This document shows positions 1 through 8,764 of a DNA stretch of 64,000 nt, in pieces. The position numbers and the translations under genes are program-made. A model generated the notes under the pieces. That model had not been told where the DNA came from and searched no databases. It saw only the letters and a list, made by a program, of their open reading frames with translations. The stretch comes from Allgaiera indica (GTDB lineage: Bacteria > Pseudomonadota > Alphaproteobacteria > Rhodobacterales > Rhodobacteraceae). The first letter of the stretch is position 1. Each line of letters begins with the position of its first letter. Location: contig NZ_FNOB01000011.1 of the NCBI RefSeq assembly GCF_900106675.1, forward strand, positions 62,001-126,000. Direction: 5' to 3'.

Positions 1-558
1 CGACGATGCCTCCATCGCCGCATGGGTGACGCCGGCCTCGGCCGCCGCGGCCAGCGCGCGGTGCAGGGTGATCGGCTCGGGCGTGGTGTGGTGCAGCGGC
101 GCGGTCCAGCTTCCCTCGACCCCCGTGGTGCCGAGGTTGATCGCCATCAGCCCCAGCTCGTTCCAGATCTGACGGGTGAAACTTGCCACGCTGGTCTTGC
201 CATTGGTGCCGGTCACCGCGACCATCACCCTGGGCTGGGCGCCGAACCACAGCGCCGCGGCCATCGCCAGGGCCTGGCGCGGATCCTCGGCCACGACGGC
301 GGGGATGTCGGCCGCTTCCAGCGCCTTTGCGGCCTGGCGCGCGCCCTGCGCATCGGTCAGCACCGCGGCCGCGCCCTGGGCCAGCGCCTTGTCCAGAAAC
401 GCGATCCCATGCGCCCGGGAACCGGGCAACGCGGCAAAGAGGTTCCCCGCGGCGACGATTCGGCTGTCGACGGCCAGGCCGGTGATCGCCACCTCGCGGC
501 CGCCGCGCGCCGTCAGCCCCAGCTGGGCCAGGCTTTTCGTGGTGTCTTGTGCCGCCAT
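1..558 (-). CDS. murE: UDP-N-acetylmuramoyl-tripeptide synthetase MurE (5' part, cut by window edge)
   Basis: Only the first about 186 residues are in the window; the gene runs off the left edge, so it is not a full ORF here. MurE adds meso-diaminopimelate to UDP-MurNAc-L-Ala-D-Glu in the cytoplasm during peptidoglycan precursor synthesis. The N-terminal Mur domain (VTDSR-like region read as AVDSR) is followed by the ATP-binding P-loop TGTNGKT and by the conserved HHTTPEP and MEASS segments typical of MurE. The start ATG at 558 lies 23 bases after the ftsI stop. Family assignment is firm from these motifs and from the ftsI-murE order of the division cluster. Confidence 0.93.
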   Translation of the reverse strand, partial: MAAQDTTKSLAQLGLTARGGREVAITGLAVDSRIVAAGNLFAALPGSRAHGIAFLDKALAQGAAAVLTDAQGARQAAKALEAADIPAVVAEDPRQALAMAAALWFGAQPRVMVAVTGTNGKTSVASFTRQIWNELGLMAINLGTTGVEGSWTAPLHHTTPEPITLHRALAAAAEAGVTHAAMEASS

Positions 559-581
559 CGCAGGGCCCTTTCCGGCTGCGC

Positions 582-2381
582 TCAGTTCTGGGCGAGCTTT
601 AAGCCATTCAGCGAGGCGGTTTCAACTTGCGGCCGCATCCCCAGCAACGGCGCGACGCGACGGATGATCTCGGCGGCCACCGGCACGGCCGTCCAACCGG
701 CGGTGCGCTTGGGGTGGCTGCCGATGTTGTCCGAGGGTTCGTCCAGCATCACCACCAGCACATATTTAGGGTCGTTGGCCGGAAAGGCACCGGCGAAGGT
801 GGAAACCACCTTGTCGTGATAGTAACCGCCCTGCGGGTCGGGCTTGTCGGCGGTACCGGTCTTGCCGGCCACCTCATATCCCTTGACGTTGGCCATCGTG
901 GCGGTGCCATCGGTCACCACCTTGCGCAAGATCGCGCGGGCGGTGGCCGACACCTGCGGCGACACGATCTGCGGGCCGATCTTCGGGTGATCGGTCTTGA
1001 CCAGCGAGGCATAGACCCGGTGCCCCCCGTTCAGGATGGAGGCATAGGCCACGGCCAGGTTCAACGGGCTGACCGCCAGCCCGTGGCCATAGGCGATGGT
1101 GGTCGAGGCAACATCGGTCCATTTCGGCGGCGCCAAGGGCTTGGCACCTTCGGCCTCGATCAGCTGCACATGGGTCGGCGACAGCAGGCCCAGCGTCTTC
1201 AGGAAGGCCTCCTGCTTTTGCGGCCCGATCATCTGGGCGATCCGCGCCGCGCCGATGTTCGAGCTTTCGACCATGATCTTGGTGACGCTCAGCTTGCTGC
1301 CGTAATTGTGGAAATCGTGGATCAGGAAGCCGCCGATGCGGAACGGCTTGGTGTCGATCACCGTGTCGGGCGTGACCAGCCCCAGTTGCAGCGCCTGCGC
1401 CAGGGCGAACAGCTTGAAGGTGGACCCCAGTTCGTAAAGCCCCTGAACCGCGCGGTTGAACAGCGGCGAGTCGCCCGGATGCACGCTGGGCAGCGGCGCC
1501 GGGCGGCGGTTGGGATTGAAATCCGGCAGCGAGGTCATCGCCACGATCTCGCCGGTGTTGGCGTTCATCAAGATCGCGGCGGCGCCCTTGGCATTCATCA
1601 TCTTCATGCCGGTCTGCAGCACTTCGCGCACCGTGGCCTCGGCCGTCAGGTCCAGCGACAGCACCAGTTGCTTGCCGCCGTTGGCCGGGTCGCGCAGCCA
1701 TTTGTCATAGACCTTCTCGATGCCGGCGACGCCGACCAGTTCAGCCGAATCCACGCCCTCGCGCCCGTAGCGCACGCCGCCCAGGATATGCGATGCCAGA
1801 TCCCCGTTGGGATAAAGCCGCATCTCGCGCGGGCCGAACAGCAGCCCCGGAGATCCGATGTCATGCACCTTCTGCATCTGCTCGGGCGACAGCTGCTTGC
1901 GGATCCATACGAAGGTGCGCTTGCCGGTGAACTGGCGCTCCATGCGCGCCTCGTCCAGTTCCGGAAAGATCTTCTTCAGATCCTTGGCCACGCGGACCGG
2001 ATCAATCATCTGCTGGGGCTGGGCGTAAAGCGAATAGGTGGCCATGTTGGTGGCCAGGATGTTGCCGTTGCGGTCCACGATATCGGCGCGCTGGTTCAGG
2101 ATCCGCGCATCCACCGCCGCCGCGCCGCTGCCCGCGTTTGCGGCGCGCGGCTCGGTCGGATCCGAGGACGAGACCATCTCCATCTGCAGTGCGACGGCCA
2201 CGAAGGCCATGAAGAAGAAGCCGCACATCACCAGCAGGCGCCCCTCTGCGCGTAGGCGCTGGCGGTCGCGCATCTGCTCGTGCCGGGCGCGGATATTCTC
2301 GCGCTCGATCGCATCGGGGTTCTCGCCCCTGGCCCGGGCGGAAAGAATGCGTGCCAGCGGACGGAGGGGAGTGCGGGTCAT
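582..2381 (-). CDS. ftsI: Peptidoglycan D,D-transpeptidase FtsI (PBP3)
   Basis: A 599-residue septal class B penicillin-binding protein that cross-links peptidoglycan at the division site. A basic cytoplasmic N-terminus is followed by one membrane anchor (about residues 50-70, LLVMCGFFFMAFVAVALQM), the PBP dimerisation domain and the transpeptidase domain. The active-site motifs are visible: STFK (serine nucleophile), SSN and KTGT. Its start overlaps the ftsL stop by 4 bases (ATGA), so the two are translationally coupled. Length is normal for the family. Function is known from the family; the local order mraZ-rsmH-ftsL-ftsI-murE supports it. Confidence 0.97.
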   Translation of the reverse strand: MTRTPLRPLARILSARARGENPDAIERENIRARHEQMRDRQRLRAEGRLLVMCGFFFMAFVAVALQMEMVSSSDPTEPRAANAGSGAAAVDARILNQRADIVDRNGNILATNMATYSLYAQPQQMIDPVRVAKDLKKIFPELDEARMERQFTGKRTFVWIRKQLSPEQMQKVHDIGSPGLLFGPREMRLYPNGDLASHILGGVRYGREGVDSAELVGVAGIEKVYDKWLRDPANGGKQLVLSLDLTAEATVREVLQTGMKMMNAKGAAAILMNANTGEIVAMTSLPDFNPNRRPAPLPSVHPGDSPLFNRAVQGLYELGSTFKLFALAQALQLGLVTPDTVIDTKPFRIGGFLIHDFHNYGSKLSVTKIMVESSNIGAARIAQMIGPQKQEAFLKTLGLLSPTHVQLIEAEGAKPLAPPKWTDVASTTIAYGHGLAVSPLNLAVAYASILNGGHRVYASLVKTDHPKIGPQIVSPQVSATARAILRKVVTDGTATMANVKGYEVAGKTGTADKPDPQGGYYHDKVVSTFAGAFPANDPKYVLVVMLDEPSDNIGSHPKRTAGWTAVPVAAEIIRRVAPLLGMRPQVETASLNGLKLAQN

Positions 2382-2803
2382 CGTTTCTGGCCTGGCTTCG
2401 CGAGGGGGGTATTAAGCGCCGTGCGCCCGCCGCCCGCCGCCGCGGGATGGGCGGTCTTGGCCGCGGGGTCCGCGCCGGCCGCCATGCCGGGGCTGCCCGC
2501 TGGATCGGCGGCCGGTGGCGGCGCGAAGGGGATCTGGCTGACATCGCCAAACTGACTGGGGCTCATCGGTACCAGCTTCAACTTGTCGAAGTTCAACAGC
2601 GCCAGCTGGTGCAGCCGCGAGGGGCGGTTGAGAAAGGCCCATTCCGCGCGCTGCATGCCAAGGTTTTCCTTCAGGCCGGCGATCTCGGTCTGAAGCTTGG
2701 CGACCTGCTTCAACGCCTTCTGGGTGCCGTAGTTCTCTCGGTAGGCCCAGAAGACCAGGCCCATCACCGCCAACGCCGTGAGCGCGTAAAGAAGATTGCG
2801 CAT
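2378..2803 (-). CDS. ftsL: Cell division protein FtsL
   Basis: A 141-residue bitopic protein in the FtsL position between rsmH and ftsI. The start at 2803 ([18 protein letters not shown]) gives an N-terminal membrane segment at residues 3-20, then a heptad-like coiled coil (TQKALKQVAKLQTEIAGLKENL) and an Asn-Arg-Pro-Ser-Arg-Leu segment typical of alphaproteobacterial FtsL. The C-terminal 45 residues are Ala/Pro/Gly-rich and probably disordered. The reading frame is open upstream, but the start chosen here overlaps the rsmH stop by one base (TGATG) and gives the membrane anchor at the N-terminus. FtsL joins FtsB/FtsQ in the divisome. Assignment rests on position and topology more than on sequence. 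Confidence 0.9.
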   Translation of the reverse strand: MRNLLYALTALAVMGLVFWAYRENYGTQKALKQVAKLQTEIAGLKENLGMQRAEWAFLNRPSRLHQLALLNFDKLKLVPMSPSQFGDVSQIPFAPPPAADPAGSPGMAAGADPAAKTAHPAAAGGGRTALNTPLAKPGQKR

Positions 2804-3819
2804 CAGCCCCGTCCCTTTCTGCCGGTCCGGGCCGTGTCGGCGCGCGAGACGCCCGGCAGGCCCAGACGGCTGCGATCGACCGTCCCGGCCGGTGCCTCGG
2901 TGCGCGTCGCGACCCGCAGCTTGGCCGAGCGCGCGCGTGGATTTTCGGCCATCTCGCCGTCGTCCGGGGCCACCGCGCGGCGCGTCGTCAGGGTGAAGCG
3001 CGGCGCGACCTCTTCGGGCTGGGGCGCATAGCGGTTGGCATTGCCCGCCTGACCCGCGCGCAACTGGAAGAAGCGCTTGACGATCCGGTCCTCGAGCGAA
3101 TGGAAGGTTACCACCGCCAGCCGTCCGCCGGGTTTCAGGGCACGTTCGGCGGCCTCCAGCCCTTCGACCAGTTCGTCGAATTCGGCATTCACCGCGATCC
3201 GGATCGCCTGAAACGAGCGTGTCGCGGGATGGCTTTGCCCCGGCTTGGGTCTGGGCAGACATTTCTCAACGATGCCAGCCAGTTGCAGCGTGGTCTTTAT
3301 GTCCGCCTCGGTGCGGGCCGCAACGATCGCCCGGGCGATCCGGCGCGAGGCGCGCTCTTCTCCGAAATGATACAATATGTCGGCCAGTTCGGCTTCGGGC
3401 AGGGTCGCGACAAGATCGGCGGCCGAGGGGCCCTGCTGGCTCATGCGCATGTCAAGCGGGCCGTCGCGCAGGAAGGAAAAGCCGCGCTCGGCCCGGTCCA
3501 ACTGCATCGACGACACGCCAAGATCCAGCACCACGCCCTCGACCTGCGCGCCCGCCAATTCGTCCATCTGCGAAAAGGTGCCGTGCTCCAGCCGCAGCCG
3601 TCCGGCATACTCGCCCGCCCAGGCCTGCGCCATTTCCAGCGCCAGGGGGTCGCGGTCGATGCCGATCACCAGATCGGCGCCGGCATCCAGAAGGCCGCGC
3701 GCATAGCCGCCCGCGCCGAAGGTGCCGTCGATCCACACCCCAGAGACCGGGGCCACGGCCGCAAGCAGGGGACGCAGAAGAACGGGGACATGCGGGGCGG
3801 AGGACGGCGCCTCCATCAT
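2803..3819 (-). CDS. rsmH: 16S rRNA (cytosine(1402)-N4)-methyltransferase RsmH
   Basis: A 338-residue SAM-dependent methyltransferase that N4-methylates C1402 in the decoding centre of 16S rRNA. The N-terminal [10 protein letters not shown] segment, the SAM-binding motif [14 protein letters not shown], the GIDRDPLAL motif and the C-terminal [13 protein letters not shown] motif are all characteristic. The start ATG overlaps the mraZ stop by 4 bases (two tandem ATGs at 3819 and 3816), as is usual in the division cluster. Length is close to the family norm (about 310-340). Confidence 0.97.
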   Translation of the reverse strand: MMEAPSSAPHVPVLLRPLLAAVAPVSGVWIDGTFGAGGYARGLLDAGADLVIGIDRDPLALEMAQAWAGEYAGRLRLEHGTFSQMDELAGAQVEGVVLDLGVSSMQLDRAERGFSFLRDGPLDMRMSQQGPSAADLVATLPEAELADILYHFGEERASRRIARAIVAARTEADIKTTLQLAGIVEKCLPRPKPGQSHPATRSFQAIRIAVNAEFDELVEGLEAAERALKPGGRLAVVTFHSLEDRIVKRFFQLRAGQAGNANRYAPQPEEVAPRFTLTTRRAVAPDDGEMAENPRARSAKLRVATRTEAPAGTVDRSRLGLPGVSRADTARTGRKGRG

Positions 3820-4322
3820 CCCTGCCCTTTCGCGGCGGCCAGCAGCGCGTGCGGGTTGAAATCCTCACCCTGACTGGCCAGGAATTCGCGGGTCCGGCTG
3901 GCGCGGCGGGTCTTGTGCACCTCGGGCGCCCAGATCTCGAAGCGGTTGCCCTTGGCCAGGAACAGCGCCTCGCCGTCGATGCCGATGCGGTCGCGCAGAT
4001 CCTTCGACAGCACGATGCGGCCGTCGTCATCGACCGCGAATTCCTGCACGCAGGAATAATAGAGGTCTTCCATGACCTCGCGCGCATCGGATCCCGGGGG
4101 AAGCTGGTCGATCTGGTCGTGCATCTCGGAAAGGCCCTCGACCGAATACCCCTCAAGATAGGGGCGACCGTCCTCTCCGTAAGCGATGTTGAGCGTGGGG
4201 CGGGCGCCGGGGGTCCAGGCGGGATCGGAGGTCTCGATCACGCGGCGAAACGAGGCCGGGATGGAAACCCGGCCCTTGCCGTCCACCTTCTGCTCGAATC
4301 TGCCTACGAACTTGCGCGCCAC
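3816..4322 (-). CDS. mraZ: Transcriptional regulator MraZ
   Basis: About 168 residues with two SpoVT/AbrB-like MraZ repeats: residues 7-20 ([14 protein letters not shown]) and a second half with [19 protein letters not shown]. MraZ forms ring-shaped oligomers and represses its own division and cell-wall cluster. The start is uncertain: GTG at 4322 gives the family-typical [12 protein letters not shown] opening, while an in-frame GTG at 4340 would add six residues. The frame stays open far upstream without homology. It heads the minus-strand cluster rsmH-ftsL-ftsI-murE, with a 4-base overlap to rsmH. Its own TGGG-type operator repeats could not be identified with confidence. Confidence 0.92.
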   Translation of the reverse strand: MARKFVGRFEQKVDGKGRVSIPASFRRVIETSDPAWTPGARPTLNIAYGEDGRPYLEGYSVEGLSEMHDQIDQLPPGSDAREVMEDLYYSCVQEFAVDDDGRIVLSKDLRDRIGIDGEALFLAKGNRFEIWAPEVHKTRRASRTREFLASQGEDFNPHALLAAAKGQG

Positions 4323-5053
4323 CTGCTCGCGCCCCTTCACATTGTCCCGACCCGGCCCCGGCTGAACGGAAAACGGCGGTCGGGCTGCTGCCACTGCCCG
4401 ATCCGCCGCCCTCGTCCCATCTCTGGGTTGTCCGGCTGCGCACGCCACCTGGGGGGATGTCTGCTCGCCTGCGCGCCGGATCTCTTCAGTTCGATGAAAG
4501 CGGCTGCCTGTATGAAACCTGCTTGGTTGCCTTTTTCGGGGTCTAGAGCGCCCCATCTGTTGGCCGTCTCATCGTGGTTACAGGGATGACATGGTACTTC
4601 ATGGGACGCAATGGTTTTCTGCTTGAAACAAGCCCGCGATCTGCAGGCAAACACCGCAAGATCGAATATGGCCCTCACCGAAATATGAGGTTAGCGACAC
4701 ACGGGTAGTAACATCCAGAGAATCAACCACAACATATGGGACACATGACTTCGCTTTCGCAGGGTTCCATGATATCCCGCCAGATTTCAAATAATTGCTA
4801 ATTTGTCACAGTCCAGACCAAAATCTCTGCGCTTTGATTTTCCATGTTCACAGGCCTGGAGCCAAAGAACACAGGGCATCACGGCTCATTGATTCGGGCT
4901 TGCGGCCCGAAGACGCATCGCGAAACCGGATACTCCCATGATTTCCCGTGCGCCCCACGACACGAAAAGACCCCGACGATGCTGCGTCGGGGTCTTCAGG
5001 GGAAATCTCCGCTTGCACCGCCCCGGCCCCCGCGCGGGGGCCGAGGGCGGGGA
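4323..5053. other. Intergenic region upstream of mraZ and downstream of apbC
   Basis: About 730 bases with lower GC than the flanks and no convincing gene. Short minus-strand ORFs between 4337 and 4790 lack recognisable domains and good ribosome sites. It must contain the mraZ promoter on the minus strand. Visible structure: a small palindrome GCTTG-AAA-CAAGC at 4621-4633, a 7-bp hairpin at 4893-4911 (TTCGGGC/GCCCGAA), and the apbC terminator at 4965-4996. Confidence 0.6.
4965..4996 (-). terminator. Intrinsic terminator of apbC
   Basis: A perfect 12-bp stem (4967-4978 with 4985-4996) around a 6-base loop, followed on the minus strand by TTTT. It lies 58 bases after the apbC stop codon at 5054, in the right orientation to end that transcript. 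Confidence 0.85.
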
Positions 5054-6151
5054 TCAGGCCTTGCCTTCGTCGACCAGCCGCTTCGCCAGCGTCATATAGG
5101 CATCGGCCGCCGGCCCCTCGCCTGTCGCCACCGGCGCGCCGGCATCGCCCGCGATCCGCACATCGAGGCTAAGCGGCAGTTCCGCCAGAAGCGGCACGCC
5201 CATCTTCTTCGCCTCGGCCGCGACGCCGCCATGGCCGAAGAGGTGCTCTTCGTGACCGCAGTTGGGGCAGACATAGGTGGACATGTTCTCGATCAGGCCC
5301 AGAATCGGGGTCTTCAGCTTGTCGAACATGTCGATCGCCTTGCGCGCGTCCAGAAGCGCCACGTCCTGCGGCGTCGACACGACGATCGCCCCGGTCATGA
5401 TGGTGCGCTGACCAAGCGTCAGCTGCACGTCACCGGTGCCGGGCGGAAGGTCGATGATCAGGACGTCCAACCTGCCCCATTGCACCTTGTTCAGCAGCTG
5501 CTGCAATGCCCCCATCAGCATCGGCCCGCGCCAGACCAGCGCGGTTTCCGGCGCCACCATAAGCCCGATCGACATCATCGTCACGCCATGGGCCTTCAGC
5601 GGCACGATCGTCTCGCCATCGGGCGAGTCGGGGCGCGCGCTGACCCCCATCATGCGCGGCTGCGAGGGGCCGTAGATATCGGCGTCAAGCAGGCCCACGC
5701 GCCGCCCCTGCCGCGCCAGCGCGACCGCCAGGTTGGCCGAGACGGTGGACTTGCCGACCCCGCCCTTGCCCGAGGCGACCACCAGGATGCGGTCGACGCC
5801 GGGCACCGCCTGCGGGCCGCCCTCTTGCGGGGTCGGGTGGCCGCCGACCCGCAGCTTGGGCGGCGCCCCCGTGCCGGCGCCGGCCGCCGACTGCCCCGCC
5901 GGTGCCGTGGGCGCGGTCAGCGCGACGGTCACCTTTTCCACCCCGGGCAGCTGCGCGACCTGCTTTTCGGCGATGTCGCGCAGTGCCTCCATCGCGCGCG
6001 CGGCCTCGGCGCTGGGGGCCTCGAAAACGAATCGGACATTGGCCCCATCAACCGTCAACGCCCGCACCAGATCGCGCGACACCGGATTGCTGCCATCCGG
6101 AAATGACAAGGCCTTGAGTGCTTCAAGCACGGCTTCGCGGGTGACCGCCAT
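5054..6151 (-). CDS. apbC: Iron-sulfur cluster carrier protein, Mrp/NBP35 family
   Basis: A 365-residue cytoplasmic P-loop ATPase that binds and transfers Fe-S clusters. The N-terminal MIP18/DUF59-like domain (residues about 1-85) is followed by an Ala/Gly-rich linker and the Mrp ATPase domain. Its deviant Walker A is SGKGGVGKST, its switch/Walker B region is LIDLPPGTGDVQL, and the CPNC cysteine pair near the end ligates the bridging cluster. The start ATG at 6151 has an AGGAAG ribosome site 7-12 bases upstream; the open frame extending to 6346 lacks family sequence. It is monocistronic, with a terminator at 4965-4996. Confidence 0.95.
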   Translation of the reverse strand: MAVTREAVLEALKALSFPDGSNPVSRDLVRALTVDGANVRFVFEAPSAEAARAMEALRDIAEKQVAQLPGVEKVTVALTAPTAPAGQSAAGAGTGAPPKLRVGGHPTPQEGGPQAVPGVDRILVVASGKGGVGKSTVSANLAVALARQGRRVGLLDADIYGPSQPRMMGVSARPDSPDGETIVPLKAHGVTMMSIGLMVAPETALVWRGPMLMGALQQLLNKVQWGRLDVLIIDLPPGTGDVQLTLGQRTIMTGAIVVSTPQDVALLDARKAIDMFDKLKTPILGLIENMSTYVCPNCGHEEHLFGHGGVAAEAKKMGVPLLAELPLSLDVRIAGDAGAPVATGEGPAADAYMTLAKRLVDEGKA

Positions 6152-6325
6152 GACAGGCTTCCTTTCATATTCCAAGCAGCGCATACCTTGTCGCGTTTTG
6201 CCGCGAGGGCAAGGGTCGGGTTTCAAAAGCGACGCAATAATGCGCAAGAACCCGGAAAAGGTGGCGTCGAATAGGTCAGCAACAGTTATGCACTTGCTGC
6301 ATGGCAGCATTTCGCAACGGCGGGA

Positions 6326-6353
6326 TTGTGCATCCGCAGCAAACACCTATTTT
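6326..6353 (+). promoter_or_regulatory. Candidate RpoH-type (heat-shock/oxidative stress) promoter of the ccaF1-ccsR unit
   Basis: TTGTGC at 6326-6331 is followed after 15 bases by CTATTT (6347-6352), which fits the TTG...CYATNT pattern of Rhodobacter RpoHI/RpoHII promoters. The same bases can be read as sigma-70 TTGTGC-N16-TATTTT. It lies about 40 bases before the DUF1127 start. In R. sphaeroides the homologous unit is known to be RpoHI/RpoHII-dependent; the motif match here is by eye. Confidence 0.5.
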
Positions 6354-6391
6354 GATCTCAACGACGCGAACACAAACCGAAAGACGAAACG

Positions 6392-6607
6392 ATGGCAAGT
6401 CTGAGCATGACCCATGTGGCCGACGGCGCCCGTAGCGGGCGGCTGGGCCTTCTGAAATCTCAACTCCGCGCCGCGCTAGAGCGCCGCCGGATCTACCGCA
6501 CCACGCTGAACGAACTGAGTGCCCTGAGCGACCGCGACCTCGCGGACCTGGGATTGCATCGTTCGATGATCAGGCGGATCGCGCTGGAGGCCGCGAACAA
6601 AGTTTGA
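6392..6607 (+). CDS. Small DUF1127 protein, CcaF1-like RNA-binding protein
   Basis: A 71-residue arginine-rich protein. The C-terminal half (about residues 30-66, RRRIYRTTLNELSALSDRDLADLGLHRSMIRRIA; quoted in two parts by key residues R-T-L-N-E-L and D-R-D-L-A-D-L-G) is the DUF1127 signature. In R. sphaeroides the DUF1127 protein encoded just upstream of the CcsR sRNAs (CcaF1) binds RNA and affects sRNA maturation. Here too the gene is directly followed, 11 bases after its stop, by CCUCCUCCC hairpins, so orthology of the locus is likely. An in-frame ATG at 6407 is an alternative start. Probably cotranscribed with the sRNAs and processed. Confidence 0.9.
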   Translation: MASLSMTHVADGARSGRLGLLKSQLRAALERRRIYRTTLNELSALSDRDLADLGLHRSMIRRIALEAANKV

Positions 6608-6616
6608 CGAGGTTCC

Positions 6617-6700
6617 TAGGAAGGCTCTCTCCTCCTCCCTGAGCCTTCCAAATCTCGCGGCGACATCTCTCCTCCTCCCTGATGTCGCCGCACTTTTCTT
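6617..6700 (+). ncRNA. CcsR-type sRNA, unit 1
   Basis: Two consecutive hairpins, each showing the same 13-base loop TCTCCTCCTCCCT. Hairpin A has a 9-bp stem (6619-6627 with 6641-6649); hairpin B has an 11-bp stem (6657-6667 with 6681-6691), followed by a T-rich tail (6692-6700). Two stem-loops exposing CCUCCUCCC is the defining architecture of CcsR RNAs in Rhodobacter, which lie downstream of a DUF1127 gene as here. The stems differ in sequence from units 2-3 while the loops are identical, so the loop is what is conserved. Confidence 0.88.
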
Positions 6701-6736
6701 CCCGGGGCCCGCGCCCGAAAGCGCCCGCCCCAACAG

Positions 6737-6815
6737 TTACGAAAGGCCCTCTCCTCCTCCCTGGGCCGATCGTATAACGCGGCGGTGCTTCTCCTCCTCC
6801 CTGGCACCGCCGCCC
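6737..6815 (+). ncRNA. CcsR-type sRNA, unit 2
   Basis: Two hairpins with CTCCTCCTCCCT loops. Hairpin A has a GGCCC/GGGCC stem (6745-6749 with 6763-6767) and a 13-base loop; hairpin B has a 10-bp stem (6779-6788 with 6804-6813). It is almost identical to unit 3, which starts exactly 110 bases later, so the two are a recent tandem duplication. Unlike units 1 and 3 it has no T tract after the second stem, so it probably depends on processing from a longer transcript. Confidence 0.86.
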
Positions 6816-6923
6816 CCTCATCAGGGATCCACCGGATCCCGAACGGTTACGAAAGGCCCTCTCCTCCTCCCTGGGCCGATCGTATAGCGCGGCGGTGCCT
6901 CTCCTCCTCCCTGGCACCGCCGC
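6737..6923 (+). repeat. Tandem near-perfect 77-bp duplication (period 110 bp)
   Basis: Bases 6737-6813 and 6847-6923 align without gaps with about three or four substitutions. The 33-base spacer between them is unrelated. This duplication created CcsR units 2 and 3. Confidence 0.85.
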
Positions 6924-6932
6924 TTTTTTTTG
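6847..6932 (+). ncRNA. CcsR-type sRNA, unit 3, ending in an intrinsic terminator
   Basis: Two hairpins with the same loops as units 1 and 2: stem 6855-6859 with 6873-6877, and a perfect 11-bp stem 6889-6899 with 6913-6923. The second is followed by nine T residues (6924-6932), so it doubles as the terminator of the whole ccaF1-ccsR transcript. Differences from unit 2 are few and the second stem is compensated or improved (C at 6899 extends it). Confidence 0.88.
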
Positions 6933-7215
6933 ACCGCGTCACGACCGTTGCGGTGTGGCGAAAGGGTCTGGCCCCCAGCCCTTTCTGGCGCCGCGCCGCC
7001 GCCAAGGATATCTTCATCGCAAAGCGACGGGTCCGCGCCAGGCACCTTCCCGGCCGGAAGTATTGCCTGCCCGTGCTTGCCGCCCCACCACCCGTAGCGG
7101 CGACAAAAGCGACCCAAGCGCCGCGGTGGAAAGCAAAAGCGCGCCGGCCCGCCCGCACGGGTTTACGCCTGCGTCGGGCTGAACTAATCAGGGCATGCAA
7201 CGACCGGGGCGAAGC

Positions 7216-8013
7216 ATGCGCATTCTCATCACCAATGACGACGGGATCAACGCACCGGGGTTGCAGGTGCTGCACGACATCGCCACCCAGATCGCCGGCG
7301 ACGGCGAGGTCTGGACCGTTGCCCCCGCGTTCGAGCAATCCGGCGTCGGCCATTGCATCAGCTACACCAAGCCGATGATGATCGCCGAACTGGGCCCACG
7401 CCGTTTCGCCGCCGAGGGTTCGCCCGCCGATTGCGTGCTGGCGGGATTGCATGACGTGCTGGATGGCGACCTGCCCGATCTGGTGCTTTCGGGCGTGAAC
7501 CGGGGCAACAACGCGGCCGAGAACACGCTTTATTCCGGTACCATCGGTGGCGCGATGGAGGCCGCCTTGCAAGGCGTGCCCGCGATCGCGCTGTCGCAAT
7601 TCCTGGGGCCCGACAATTACCACGCCGAGAACCCCTTCGAGGCCGCCGCCGTTCATGGCGCCGTCGTGGTGCGCGGGCTTCTCGATCATGCCGATTGGCA
7701 GTCCGGCCCCTACCGGACCTTCTTCAACGTGAATTTCCCGCCGGTCAGCGCCGCCGCCGTGCGCGGCACGCGGGTGGTGCAGCAGGGCTTTCGCCAGGAT
7801 ACGCGGTTCACCGTCGAGCCGCAGCATTCCCCCGCCGGGCGCCGGTTTCTGTGGATCAAGGGCGGGCCGCAGCACCTGCCGACCGCCCCCGGCACCGATG
7901 TCGAGGCGAACCTGGCGGGCTTTGTCTCGGTCACGCCGATGCGCGCGGATCTGACGGCGCACGACTTGATCAGCGATCTGCGCGCCCGGCTGGAGGCGGA
8001 GTTACCCGGATGA
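7216..8013 (+). CDS. surE: 5'/3'-nucleotidase SurE
   Basis: A 265-residue metal-dependent survival-protein phosphatase that dephosphorylates nucleoside monophosphates. The start is set at 7216 because the family begins [11 protein letters not shown], where the paired aspartates (DD) bind the metal; an in-frame ATG at 7195 would add seven residues. The SGVNRGNNA motif (metal and substrate binding) and [11 protein letters not shown] are also present. Length is normal. The stop overlaps the pcm start by 4 bases (ATGA), and nlpD follows, reproducing the conserved surE-pcm-nlpD stress and stationary-phase cluster. Confidence 0.96.
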   Translation: MRILITNDDGINAPGLQVLHDIATQIAGDGEVWTVAPAFEQSGVGHCISYTKPMMIAELGPRRFAAEGSPADCVLAGLHDVLDGDLPDLVLSGVNRGNNAAENTLYSGTIGGAMEAALQGVPAIALSQFLGPDNYHAENPFEAAAVHGAVVVRGLLDHADWQSGPYRTFFNVNFPPVSAAAVRGTRVVQQGFRQDTRFTVEPQHSPAGRRFLWIKGGPQHLPTAPGTDVEANLAGFVSVTPMRADLTAHDLISDLRARLEAELPG

Positions 8014-8696
8014 ACGCCGAGGACGATCCTTCCACGGACCGCGACGGCGACCAGGCCGAAAGCCTGGCCGAGCGTCAGATGCGCTTCGTCTACGCGCTGC
8101 GCTCCAAGGGGGTGACCGATGCGCGCACGCTTTCGGCCATGGAAAAGATCGACCGCGCCGCCTTTGTCCGCGGCCTGTTCGCCAACCGCGCCTATGAGGA
8201 CATGCCGCTGCCGATCACCTGCGGCCAGACCATCAGCCAGCCCTCGGTTGTTGGGCTGATGACCCAGGCGCTGCAGGTGGGCCCGCGCGACAAGGTGCTC
8301 GAGGTCGGTACCGGATCGGGCTATCAGGCCGCGGTGCTCAGCCTTCTGTGCCGCCGTGTCTATACCGTTGACCGACACCGCCGACTGGTGCAGGAAGCAC
8401 AAGAGGTCTTCGACACGCTCGGCCTGACCAACATCACGGCGATGACAGCCGACGGAAGCTTTGGCTTGCCCGATCAGGCGCCCTTCGATCGCATCCTCGT
8501 GACCGCGGCGGCCGAGGACCCTCCGGGGCCCCTCTTGGCCCAGTTGCGCGTGGGCGGTATCATGGTGCTGCCGGTCGGACAATCCGACGCGGTGCAAAGC
8601 CTGATCCGCGTGACGCGAACCGAGGACGGGCTGGAGTATGACGAGCTTCGCCCCGTGCGCTTCGTGCCGCTGGTCGGAGGGCTCGGGCAGGACTAG
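8010..8696 (+). CDS. pcm: Protein-L-isoaspartate O-methyltransferase
   Basis: A 228-residue repair enzyme that methylates L-isoaspartyl residues in damaged proteins using SAM. The PCMT signature is visible: [13 protein letters not shown] near residue 70, then the SAM motif [16 protein letters not shown], and the [13 protein letters not shown] segment. The start at 8010 overlaps the surE stop, so translation is coupled; the long open frame upstream of it is surE antiframe. The N-terminal 15 residues are acidic and variable. Confidence 0.95.
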   Translation: MNAEDDPSTDRDGDQAESLAERQMRFVYALRSKGVTDARTLSAMEKIDRAAFVRGLFANRAYEDMPLPITCGQTISQPSVVGLMTQALQVGPRDKVLEVGTGSGYQAAVLSLLCRRVYTVDRHRRLVQEAQEVFDTLGLTNITAMTADGSFGLPDQAPFDRILVTAAAEDPPGPLLAQLRVGGIMVLPVGQSDAVQSLIRVTRTEDGLEYDELRPVRFVPLVGGLGQD

Positions 8697-8764
8697 GCCG
8701 ACCCTTGGGGCGGTGTTGATAAGGGCAGCCCGGCAGCGTCCGGGCCTAGGCAAGAGGCAGATTG

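Noticed and set aside
4340-4440. Possible MraZ operator TGGG repeats upstream of mraZ
   Set aside because: Some TGGG/GGGC words occur, but not the regular spacing of an MraZ box, so no site is called.
4337-4790. Short minus-strand ORFs upstream of mraZ
   Set aside because: No ribosome site or domain; likely the mraZ leader and promoter region.
6619-6923. Six copies of the CTCCTCCTCCCT motif could look like a CRISPR array
   Set aside because: Spacing is irregular, the repeats are loops of different hairpins, and no cas genes are nearby. They fit the CcsR sRNA layout.
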